NCBI GenBank assembly: GCA_903916205.1
Contig: CAIWVX010000139.1
Coordinates: 1 to 5,820 of the forward strand
Direction: 5' to 3'
Source: an uncultured beta proteobacterium
GTDB lineage: Bacteria; Pseudomonadota; Gammaproteobacteria; Burkholderiales; Rhodocyclaceae
DNA: 5,820 bases
Each line of letters starts with the position of its first letter. The stretch's first letter is position 1. The notes beneath the pieces are model-generated. The model searched no databases, was not told the DNA's origin, and saw nothing but the letters and a program-made list of their open reading frames with translations. Shown here piece after piece: positions 1-5,820 of this stretch. Made by a program: the position numbers and the translations under genes.

Positions 1-51
1 AGCTCAAAAGCAAGTAAAATCAACGTTTTTCAAGCTTTCACAAAACTATTC

Positions 52-954
52 ATGCCGACTTTTCAGGAAATCATTCTGCGTCTCCAGAGTTTCTGGGACA
101 AACAGGGCTGTGCGCTGCTTCAACCGTACGATATTGAGGTTGGCGCAGGCACCTTTCACACCGCCACTTTTTTACGCGCCATCGGCCCGGAGCCTTGGAA
201 TGCGGCCTTTGTGCAACCGTCGCGCCGTCCGAAAGATGGCCGCTATGGCGAAAACCCGAACCGCCTCCAGCATTATTACCAGTACCAAGTGGTGCTCAAG
301 CCGTCGCCGACAAACATTCAGGAACTCTACCTGCAATCGCTTGAAGCGCTGGGCATCAACCTTCAAGAACATGATGTCCGCTTTGTTGAAGATGACTGGG
401 AATCACCGACTCTCGGTGCCTGGGGGCTGGGCTGGGAAGTCTGGCTGGACGGCATGGAAGTCACGCAATTTACCTACTTCCAGGAAGTCGGTTCGCTGAC
501 CTGCAAGCCGGTGCTAGGTGAAATTACTTACGGCCTAGAACGTCTGGCGATGTATCTGCAAGGGGTTGAAAACGTTTATGACCTAGTGTGGGCCGAAGGC
601 CCGGGTTATCGCCTGACCTATGGTGACGTTTATCACCAGAACGAAGTTGAGCAATCTAAATACAATTTTGAACACTCCAACGTCGAAATGCTCTTCCGCC
701 ACTTTAGCGACCATGAGTCAGAAGCCAAGCGGCTGATGGGTCTGAGTCTGGCGCTGCCCGCTTTCGAGCAAGTCATGAAGTGTTCGCACTGTTTCAACCT
801 GCTTGATGCGCATGGTGCCATCTCGGTGACCGAACGCGCGACTTTTATCGGTCGGGTTCGCGCCCTGTCGCGTGAAGTCGCAGAGGCTTACTACAACTCC
901 CGCGAGGCGCTCGGATTCCCGATGTGCAAAGACCGCACGGGGGAAAGCAAATAA
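52..954 (+). CDS. glyQ: Glycyl-tRNA synthetase alpha subunit
   Basis: This 300-aa protein is the catalytic subunit of the bacterial alpha2beta2 glycyl-tRNA synthetase, a cytoplasmic enzyme that charges tRNA-Gly with glycine using ATP. It is full length for the family (about 300 aa). The N-terminus shows the family pattern [13 protein letters not shown] (3-15) followed by [20 protein letters not shown] (17-36). The class II motif 2 region is [17 protein letters not shown] (55-71), with R58 and R59 in the ATP-binding loop. Motif 3 is [15 protein letters not shown] (156-170). A CSHC pair (244-247) precedes the conserved [15 protein letters not shown] stretch. The ATG start gives the canonical N-terminus. 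No Shine-Dalgarno sequence is visible before it; the bases preceding the ATG are A/T-rich. The stop codon is separated from the glyS ATG by a single base, so the subunits are presumably produced together. The call is very secure from sequence pattern; no search was run. Confidence 0.98.
   Translation: MPTFQEIILRLQSFWDKQGCALLQPYDIEVGAGTFHTATFLRAIGPEPWNAAFVQPSRRPKDGRYGENPNRLQHYYQYQVVLKPSPTNIQELYLQSLEALGINLQEHDVRFVEDDWESPTLGAWGLGWEVWLDGMEVTQFTYFQEVGSLTCKPVLGEITYGLERLAMYLQGVENVYDLVWAEGPGYRLTYGDVYHQNEVEQSKYNFEHSNVEMLFRHFSDHESEAKRLMGLSLALPAFEQVMKCSHCFNLLDAHGAISVTERATFIGRVRALSREVAEAYYNSREALGFPMCKDRTGESK
939..946 (+). promoter_or_regulatory. Ribosome-binding site of glyS
   Basis: The purine-rich stretch GGGGGAAA, inside the last codons of glyQ, ends 9 bases before the ATG at 956. 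It decides the glyS start in favour of 956 over the in-frame ATG at 872. It is the clearest Shine-Dalgarno-like element in the window; the other gene starts have weak or no such sites and seem to rely on stop/start overlap. Confidence 0.6.
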
Positions 955-955
955 C

Positions 956-3049
956 ATGAACGCTACCAAAAATCCCCCCCTGCTGATTGAACTGCTCACC
1001 GAAGAGTTGCCGCCCAAAGCCTTATCACGCCTCGGCGAAGTTTTTTCCGCACAGATCCATGCCGGTCTGGCCCAGCGCCACTTGCTTACCGCAGGCGAGG
1101 CGTATCAGTGGTTCGCCACCCCACGCCGCTTGGCGATTCTGGTGCCCGGCGTTCTGGCGGTCGCCCCGGACGCCTCAATCACCGAAAAAATTATGCCGGT
1201 AGCCGTAGCCCTTGATGCCGCAGGGCAGCCGACTCAAGCCTTGCTCAGGAAGCTGGAAGCCAAAAACATCCCAGTCAGCGCAATTGCCCAATTTGAAAAG
1301 CGCCCGGATGGCAAAACCGAAACCTTCTTCTATCAGGCTATGGTCAAAGGTGCGCTACTCGACGACGTGCTCGCCAGCATTGTCATTGATGCCCTCAAGA
1401 AGCTGCCGATCCCCAAGCTAATGCGCTGGAGCGACACCGATCATCAGTTCGTGCGTCCGGTGCATGGCTTGGTGCAGTTGCACGGTGATCGGGTGGTTCC
1501 GGGCGAAGTACTCGGACTCCGCAGCCGCAATATCACTCGTGGACACCGTTTTTTGTCGTCGGGCGACATCACCCTCAGCCAAGCCGACAGTTACGTCGAA
1601 ACGCTCAAATCGCCGGGCAAAGTGCTGGTCAATTTTGCGGAACGCCGCAACGCCATTGCGCAGCAACTCGATGCCAAGGCGGCGGAACTCAAGGCCAGCA
1701 TCAACCCCTCAGAAGGCTTGCTTGACGAAGTCACCGCGTTGGTTGAATGGCCAGTGGTTTATGTCGGTGAATTCGAGTCGGAATACCTTGAAGTGCCGCA
1801 GGAATGCCTGATTCTGACCATGCAGCAGAATCAGAAATACTTCCCGCTGCTTGATGCGTCGAAGAAACTGCTGAACAAATTCCTGATCGTTTCTAACATG
1901 CAGGTCGCCGATCCAAAACACATCATCCAGGGCAACGCTCGGGTGGTGCGTCCGCGACTATCCGACGCCCGCTTCTTTTACAACCAAGACCGTAAGACGA
2001 CGCTGGCCTCACGCCTCGAAAAACTCGGCAACGTGGTTTATCACAACAAACTCGGCTCGGTGCTGCAGCGCGTTGAGCGGCTCGAAGCGCTAGCCGAGAA
2101 AATTGCCGTGCATCTCGGTGCCAACACCGCGCTGGCCGCCCGTGCGGCGCGTCTAACCAAGGCCGATCTGGTCACCGACATGGTTGGCGAGTTTCCTGAA
2201 TTGCAAGGCATCATGGGCCGCTACTACGCACGGCATGACGGTGAAGATCCGGCTGTCGCCGACGCCATCCAGAGCCACTATCAGCCGCGTTTTGCCGGTG
2301 ACGCGTTACCGCAGGGGCCAATTGCCTGCGCGGCGGCACTGGCCGACAAACTTGACGCGCTGAGCGGATTTTTTGGTATCGGCCAGATTCCTACCGGCGA
2401 CAAGGATCCTTTTGGTCTGCGCCGCGCGGCGCTCGGGGTACTGCGTATTTTGATGGAAACCCCGCTGCCGCTTGATCTGGCCACCCTGATTGCTGACGCC
2501 CAAGCCGGTTTCACGACCGGTGTGCTGACGCATCCGGTAAGCGAACCCGTGCTCGACTTCATGCTTGAGCGTTTGCGCGGTTTGCTGCGCGACGCCGGTT
2601 ATGCCCAGGATGTGATTGAAGCGGTGCTGGCCCAGCGCCCGACCCGAATTGATCTGGTGCCGGCCAAGCTCGACGCCTTGCGCGAATTTCTGACGCTCGA
2701 CGATGCACTAGCGCTGGCCGCCGCCAACAAGCGCATCGGCAACATTCTCAAAAAGGCTGAAGGAGAATTGCCGAAGCCCGACTTCCTGCTATTCTGCGAA
2801 GCGGCTGAAGCGGCCCTCTATGAACAAATCAAGTCTCTTGACAACCTCATCCCACAACAAGTCAGCAACGAAAATTATCTCGGCGCACTCAGCGCACTGT
2901 CCTTAGTCCGGGCGGAGGTTGATCAGTTTTTTGACAAAGTGATGGTCAACGTTGATGATTCTGCGGTGCGGGCCAATCGTCTGGGCCTGCTCAACGTGCT
3001 GTTCAAGCACCTTAATGCGGTGGCTGACATTTCTAAATTGGGCGTATGA
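956..3049 (+). CDS. glyS: Glycyl-tRNA synthetase beta subunit
   Basis: This 697-aa protein is the beta subunit of the heterotetrameric glycyl-tRNA synthetase. It is needed for tRNA recognition and full activity together with GlyQ, and its length is close to that of E. coli GlyS (about 690 aa). Landmarks in order: [11 protein letters not shown] near the N-terminus; MRWSD (156-160) leading to [13 protein letters not shown] (195-199); VEWPVV (263-268); MQQNQKYF (289-296); an HD-type HDGE (H427, D428); [10 protein letters not shown] (481-490); and [10 protein letters not shown] (591-600) in the C-terminal anticodon-binding region. An in-frame ATG at 872 lies inside glyQ, but the start at 956 is preferred. 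It gives the usual N-terminus, sits 1 bp after the glyQ stop, and follows a purine-rich ribosome-binding site. The gene ends in TGA overlapping the gmhB ATG. No frameshift or missing block is seen. Confidence 0.97.
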   Translation: MNATKNPPLLIELLTEELPPKALSRLGEVFSAQIHAGLAQRHLLTAGEAYQWFATPRRLAILVPGVLAVAPDASITEKIMPVAVALDAAGQPTQALLRKLEAKNIPVSAIAQFEKRPDGKTETFFYQAMVKGALLDDVLASIVIDALKKLPIPKLMRWSDTDHQFVRPVHGLVQLHGDRVVPGEVLGLRSRNITRGHRFLSSGDITLSQADSYVETLKSPGKVLVNFAERRNAIAQQLDAKAAELKASINPSEGLLDEVTALVEWPVVYVGEFESEYLEVPQECLILTMQQNQKYFPLLDASKKLLNKFLIVSNMQVADPKHIIQGNARVVRPRLSDARFFYNQDRKTTLASRLEKLGNVVYHNKLGSVLQRVERLEALAEKIAVHLGANTALAARAARLTKADLVTDMVGEFPELQGIMGRYYARHDGEDPAVADAIQSHYQPRFAGDALPQGPIACAAALADKLDALSGFFGIGQIPTGDKDPFGLRRAALGVLRILMETPLPLDLATLIADAQAGFTTGVLTHPVSEPVLDFMLERLRGLLRDAGYAQDVIEAVLAQRPTRIDLVPAKLDALREFLTLDDALALAAANKRIGNILKKAEGELPKPDFLLFCEAAEAALYEQIKSLDNLIPQQVSNENYLGALSALSLVRAEVDQFFDKVMVNVDDSAVRANRLGLLNVLFKHLNAVADISKLGV

Positions 3050-3582
3050 AACTGATCATCCTTGATCGCGACGGCGTTATTAACGCCGACTCCGCGCACT
3101 ACATCAAATCCCCCGCCGAGTGGAAACCTATTCCCGGAAGCCTTGAAGCCATAGCCCGGCTGACCCAGGCCGGGTTCAAGGTGGTGATTGCCACCAATCA
3201 GTCGGGGGTTGGTCGCGGTTTGTTCGACATGGATACACTCAATGCCACGCACGACAAGATGCACCGTGCGACGCAAGCCCTCGGTGGCCGTATTGACGCC
3301 ATTTTTTACTGCCCGCATACGGAAAATTCCAACTGCACTTGCCGCAAACCAAAGCCCGGAATGTTCTTGCGCATCGGTTCCAGCTTCAACACCGACTTAA
3401 GTAAGGCTTATGCCATTGGTGACTCCCTGCGCGACTTGCAAGCGGCGTCGACCGCCGGGGCCAAGCCGATGCTGGTGCTCACCGGCAAGGGCCAGAAAAC
3501 CCAGGCCGAAGGCGACCTGCCGGAAGGTACGCTGGTCTTCGCTGATCTGGCGGCGGCGGTTGATTACATTTTGCGTTCATGA
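3046..3582 (+). CDS. gmhB: D-glycero-D-manno-heptose 1,7-bisphosphate 7-phosphatase
   Basis: This 178-aa cytoplasmic HAD-superfamily phosphatase removes the 7-phosphate of heptose bisphosphate, a step toward ADP-heptose for the LPS inner core. HAD motif I is LDRDGVIN, with nucleophile D7 and acid/base D9. Motif II is [10 protein letters not shown] (49-58). The zinc-site signature of the GmhB/histidinol-phosphatase group is present as C89, H91, C97 and C99 (CPH...CTC). It is followed by RKPKPGM (100-106) and motif IV GDSLRD with D126 and D130. The spacing between the two halves of the zinc site is short compared with E. coli GmhB as I recall it. The ATG overlaps the glyS stop (ATGA) and the TGA overlaps the plsC start (ATGA), suggesting translational coupling on both sides. 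The related histidinol-phosphate phosphatase is the main alternative. The LPS and lipid context and the standalone length favour GmhB. Confidence 0.93.
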   Translation: MKLIILDRDGVINADSAHYIKSPAEWKPIPGSLEAIARLTQAGFKVVIATNQSGVGRGLFDMDTLNATHDKMHRATQALGGRIDAIFYCPHTENSNCTCRKPKPGMFLRIGSSFNTDLSKAYAIGDSLRDLQAASTAGAKPMLVLTGKGQKTQAEGDLPEGTLVFADLAAAVDYILRS

Positions 3583-4325
3583 TCGCCTTCCTCCGCTCGC
3601 TGCTTTTTGCCCCGCTTTCCATTCTCATTACCGCCCCGGCTGGGCTGCTGGTAGTTCTTGCCATCCCGTTACCGATGGGCTTTCGCTACAAAATAATCGC
3701 CTTCTGGTACACGCTTTTTCTGGCACTGTGCCGCACTGTTCTGGGCCTTCACTATCAAATCATCGGGCGTGAAAACATCCCGAAAAGTCCCGCCGTTATT
3801 CTCTCCAAACACCAATCTGCGTGGGAAACCGTTGCCCTGCAGGCGATCTTCCCGCCGGTGGTTTTCGTTATGAAAAAATCGCTATTGATGATTCCCTTTC
3901 TCGGCTGGGGCTTAGCCGCCGCGCGGATGATTTCAATCGACCGTAGCACCGGTAAAGACGCGCTGCGCCAAGTCATCAAACAAGGCCGTGAACGGCTTAA
4001 ATCAGGTTTTTCGGTGGCTATTTTCCCCGAAGGAACGCGCATTGCTCCGGGGCAATCGCGCCGCTTCAAGGCGGGCGGCGCCCAACTCGCGGTTAGCACT
4101 GGCGCACCGGTGGTGCCGGTGGCCCATAACGCCGGTGAATTCTGGGCCAAGAACGCCTTCGTTAAAAAAGCCGGACTGATCAGCGTCAGCATTGGCCCGA
4201 GCATTGACCCCACCGGTAAAAGCGCAGAAGAAATTACCGCCCAGGCCGAACAATGGATCGAAGCCGAAATGCGCCGGATCTCGCCACAGTTTTATCCTGC
4301 TAGCGCCGATGCCATGCCAGGCTGA
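3579..4325 (+). CDS. plsC: 1-acyl-sn-glycerol-3-phosphate acyltransferase (PlsC family)
   Basis: This 248-aa membrane-associated protein of the PlsC/LPLAT family probably transfers an acyl chain to lysophosphatidic acid to give phosphatidic acid, the precursor of all phospholipids. A long hydrophobic N-terminus (about 3-31, with a second stretch at about 38-56) should anchor it to the inner membrane. Acyltransferase block I is SKHQSAWET, giving H78-x4-E83 instead of the usual HX4D. Block II is ARMISIDRS (115-123). Block III is FPEGTR (149-154), followed by a basic RRFKAGGA. Block IV is APVVPVAHN (176-184). The start overlaps the gmhB stop, and the 3' end overlaps the next gene by 17 nt. The family assignment is firm. 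The exact substrate is less so, because paralogues can act on other lysolipids or ornithine lipids; a central phospholipid role is inferred from the housekeeping context. Confidence 0.9.
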   Translation: MIAFLRSLLFAPLSILITAPAGLLVVLAIPLPMGFRYKIIAFWYTLFLALCRTVLGLHYQIIGRENIPKSPAVILSKHQSAWETVALQAIFPPVVFVMKKSLLMIPFLGWGLAAARMISIDRSTGKDALRQVIKQGRERLKSGFSVAIFPEGTRIAPGQSRRFKAGGAQLAVSTGAPVVPVAHNAGEFWAKNAFVKKAGLISVSIGPSIDPTGKSAEEITAQAEQWIEAEMRRISPQFYPASADAMPG

Positions 4326-5070
4326 ACTTCCGCTGGCGACTGAAAAGCCGCTCGCTGAAGGTGAAACATCTCACGCCATTGTCCTCGGCGAGCGCCTCAT
4401 TCACTATGTTTTGCGCCGCGCCAAACGCCGTACCATCGGGCTATCCATTGACCATCGCGGCCTACGGGTCAGCGCCCCGCGCCGCGCCGCATTGTCTGAT
4501 GTTGAAGCCTTAATTCGGCAACATGCCGAGTGGGTGTCGAAAAAACTCGATGACTGGCGCAGTCGGCACCGCCCCAAACCGATCTCAATTATCGACGGCA
4601 TGACCTTGCCGATGCTCGGCGAAACGCTAGAAATCAGGATGGCGCTGGGTGCCAATCGCGTCCTCTGGAACGAGCAAGCCGCGCCGGTATTGACGCTGCT
4701 TCTACGCGCACCCGGCGACGCCCGACGTGTTCTGGAAAAAGCCATGCGCGAACGGGCGCGTCAATTATTCACCGAACGTCTCACGCAATTTTCCGCCCAG
4801 ATGAACTTGCCGCTTCCGGCACTCACGCTTTCGGATGCTCGCACCCGCTGGGGAAGCTGTAGCTTAAGAACCGGGATTCGTTTGAATTGGCGGCTGATTC
4901 ATTTTCAGCGTCAGGTGGTCGATTATGTGGTGATTCACGAACTGGCGCATTTGCACGAAATGAATCACAGCCCGCGCTTCTGGGCGGTGGTTGCGCGTTT
5001 TTGCCCGGATTACCGCCAGCATCGCGAAGACCTAAAAAAACTCGCTGCTCAATGCCCGCAGTGGCACTAA
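4309..5070 (+). CDS. YgjP-like (DUF45/M48-type) putative zinc metallopeptidase
   Basis: This 253-aa protein belongs to the YgjP/DUF45 family, described as metal-dependent hydrolases or peptidases related to WLM and SprT-type zincins; the true substrate is unknown. The C-terminal half holds the diagnostic WGSC (181-184), RLNWRLIHF (191-199) and HELAHLHEMNHSPRFW (210-225). H210, E211 and H214 form HExxH, and H220 is a likely third zinc ligand. The N-terminal part has the family's basic RRAKRRTIGLSID (36-48) and RVSAPRRA (53-60). There is no signal peptide or membrane segment, so it is probably cytoplasmic. The reading frame stays open back to an ATG at 4192, but that upstream part merely shadows plsC. 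The ATG at 4309 is chosen because it gives a typical length and a short 17-nt overlap. No strong Shine-Dalgarno precedes it, suggesting coupling to plsC. It is the last gene of the operon and faces lptA. Confidence 0.88.
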   Translation: MPCQAELPLATEKPLAEGETSHAIVLGERLIHYVLRRAKRRTIGLSIDHRGLRVSAPRRAALSDVEALIRQHAEWVSKKLDDWRSRHRPKPISIIDGMTLPMLGETLEIRMALGANRVLWNEQAAPVLTLLLRAPGDARRVLEKAMRERARQLFTERLTQFSAQMNLPLPALTLSDARTRWGSCSLRTGIRLNWRLIHFQRQVVDYVVIHELAHLHEMNHSPRFWAVVARFCPDYRQHREDLKKLAAQCPQWH

Positions 5071-5083
5071 CAGCCCCTTATTT

Positions 5084-5689
5084 CTACTGTGCTTCTACAG
5101 TCGCGGAGGGCTTGAGCACAAGCGGTTGGCCTTTTGGTTCGTCTTCTACTGTGTTTGTGCTCTTGGGTTGAATAATGGCGCGAACGCGAGACGGGAGACC
5201 TCCGGTGGTGGATCGAGGCGTTTGTCCGGCACCGTTAGTGACGAGATATTTCTCGGTCAAAGCGTTGTAGGAAATGAATTGCCCCTTCACTTCATCGAGG
5301 CCACTTTTAACCCAAGCGCGGATAAAAAATTCGGTGATTTCATCACGTGCATCGTGTTCGATGCGTTCGCCTTCGCCCTCGATGTATTCGTCTTTGCCGT
5401 CACGTTTTTGGCGAAAACGTGCCAAGCCATTGTCGCCCCCGGTGGCGACGCCTTTCTGGAAGCCGTCAGCGTCTTGAGTCACGACCAGTCGGTTAGTACG
5501 CAGAACTAACGTCCCCTGAACTAAGACCACATTGCCGTCGAAAATTTGGACTTTGTCGATATCATCCATGCTGAAACGATCAGCTTCAATGTTGATGGGC
5601 TTTTCACGATCGGCTTTTTCCGCATAGACGCTAAGGGGCAATACGGCCAGTAGGCAAGCGGCAAATAATGCGCTGGTTTTATTTGTCAT
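5084..5689 (-). CDS. lptA: LPS transport periplasmic bridge protein LptA
   Basis: This 201-aa periplasmic protein polymerises into the beta-jellyroll bridge that carries LPS from LptC at the inner membrane to LptD at the outer membrane. A Sec signal peptide is clear: a basic start (MTNK), hydrophobic core 6-20 and a likely cleavage after VYA (position 23). The OstA/LptA domain follows, with PINIEADRFSMDD (31-43), a FDGNVVLVQGTLVLR strand pattern (50-64), FRQKRDGKDEYIEGEGERIEH (92-112) with its typical basic-acidic signature, and GQFISYNALTEKY (136-148). SRVRAIIQPK (167-176) closes the domain, then comes a hydrophilic, probably disordered tail of about 25 residues. The start ATG overlaps the lptC stop (ATGA) and has no Shine-Dalgarno, so it is likely coupled to lptC. 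lptB, the usual downstream partner, is absent; the convergent protease gene lies 13 bp beyond the stop. Confidence 0.95.
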   Translation of the reverse strand: MTNKTSALFAACLLAVLPLSVYAEKADREKPINIEADRFSMDDIDKVQIFDGNVVLVQGTLVLRTNRLVVTQDADGFQKGVATGGDNGLARFRQKRDGKDEYIEGEGERIEHDARDEITEFFIRAWVKSGLDEVKGQFISYNALTEKYLVTNGAGQTPRSTTGGLPSRVRAIIQPKSTNTVEDEPKGQPLVLKPSATVEAQ

Positions 5690-5820
5690 GGTGTCGGTTT
5701 TTTAGCGTGTCGGCTTTCCAGAAGTGCCGTGGCCGCAGATTCGAGGATATAGGTTTGTTTACGATTGTCTATTTGCATTCCCACGCCTTTAACCCAAGAG
5801 TTTCCCTGCGTAATTAGTAC
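5686..5820 (-). CDS. lptC: LPS export protein LptC, C-terminal end (partial)
   Basis: An open minus-strand frame enters from the window's right edge and gives 44 residues before a TGA at 5688-5686. The segment reads VLITQGNSWVKGVGMQIDNR, then KQTYILESAATALLESRHA and a short basic-proline end (KKPTP). This fits the C-terminal strands of LptC (a G.GM..D...Q...L pattern), the bitopic inner-membrane protein that receives LPS from LptB2FG and hands it to LptA. The N-terminal membrane anchor and most of the jellyroll lie outside the window. The stop overlaps the lptA start by ATGA, the standard lptC-lptA arrangement. The assignment rests on a short fragment plus adjacency to an unmistakable lptA. 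Confidence 0.85.
   Translation of the reverse strand, partial: VLITQGNSWVKGVGMQIDNRKQTYILESAATALLESRHAKKPTP

Noticed and set aside
7..38. AAAGC...GCTTT dyad upstream of glyQ as a T-box or attenuator element.
   Set aside because: It is only 5 bp with a long A/T-rich loop, there is no T-box sequence, and 51 bases are too few to hold such a leader.
224..233. GCCGTCCGAA, one mismatch from the Neisseria DNA uptake sequence.
   Set aside because: It is a single imperfect copy inside a conserved GlyQ motif, and I noticed no other copies in the window, so it is explained by the coding sequence.
872..955. A 28-residue N-terminal extension of GlyS from an ATG inside glyQ.
   Set aside because: It is a shadow of the glyQ reading frame; the ATG at 956 has a good ribosome-binding site and the canonical N-terminus.
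4192..4308. An N-terminal extension of 39 residues for the metalloprotease gene from an upstream ATG.
   Set aside because: The extension is a frame-shifted shadow of the plsC 3' end with no family similarity; starting at 4309 gives the typical length and overlap.
5034..5040. An A AAA AAA heptamer in frame near the end of the metalloprotease gene, which a -1 slip would extend by about 43 codons antisense to lptA.
   Set aside because: There is no stimulatory stem-loop or upstream Shine-Dalgarno that I can see, the added peptide resembles nothing known, and Lys-Lys codons make such runs common by chance.
5086..5101. Inverted repeat ACTGT-gcttct-ACAGT as a terminator.
   Set aside because: The stem is only 5 bp and not GC-rich, no T-tract follows on either strand, and it lies within lptA codons.
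5126..5509. A 127-codon plus-strand open frame opposite lptA.
   Set aside because: It lies wholly antisense to a clear lptA, its translation shows no family pattern, and it has no ribosome-binding site or operon context.

Overview
The window is densely packed chromosomal housekeeping DNA from a Gram-negative bacterium. Protein sequences and gene order (glyQ-glyS-gmhB-plsC, then a YgjP-like metalloprotease gene) point to a betaproteobacterium, perhaps near Rhodocyclales or Nitrosomonadales. The placement below class level is a guess made from memory without a search. Lipopolysaccharide (LPS) genes (gmhB, lptA, lptC) show that it has an outer membrane. Third-position GC is high but not extreme. 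I see no mobile element, CRISPR array, tRNA, rRNA or broken gene.

The plus strand, 52-5070, carries five tightly linked genes. glyQ and glyS (1 bp apart) encode the two subunits of heterotetrameric glycyl-tRNA synthetase. gmhB (heptose bisphosphate phosphatase, LPS inner core) overlaps glyS by ATGA. plsC (lysophosphatidate acyltransferase family) overlaps gmhB by ATGA. A YgjP/DUF45 zinc metalloprotease-like gene overlaps plsC by 17 nt. This is almost certainly one transcript with translational coupling. Its promoter would lie in the 51-bp leader or further upstream.

The minus strand, 5820-5084, carries the end of lptC and all of lptA, again joined by an ATGA overlap. These encode the inner-membrane-anchored and periplasmic parts of the LPS transport bridge. 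lptA converges on the protease gene with only 13 bp between the stop codons and no recognisable terminator. lptB, which usually follows lptA, is not there.

Functionally, an aminoacyl-tRNA synthetase leads an operon whose next two genes build envelope lipids (LPS core heptose and phospholipid). This operon abuts an LPS export operon. I found no convincing undescribed system. The points most worth checking are the co-translated protease of unknown function, the lptA-lptB uncoupling, and the HX4E variant of the acyltransferase catalytic motif.
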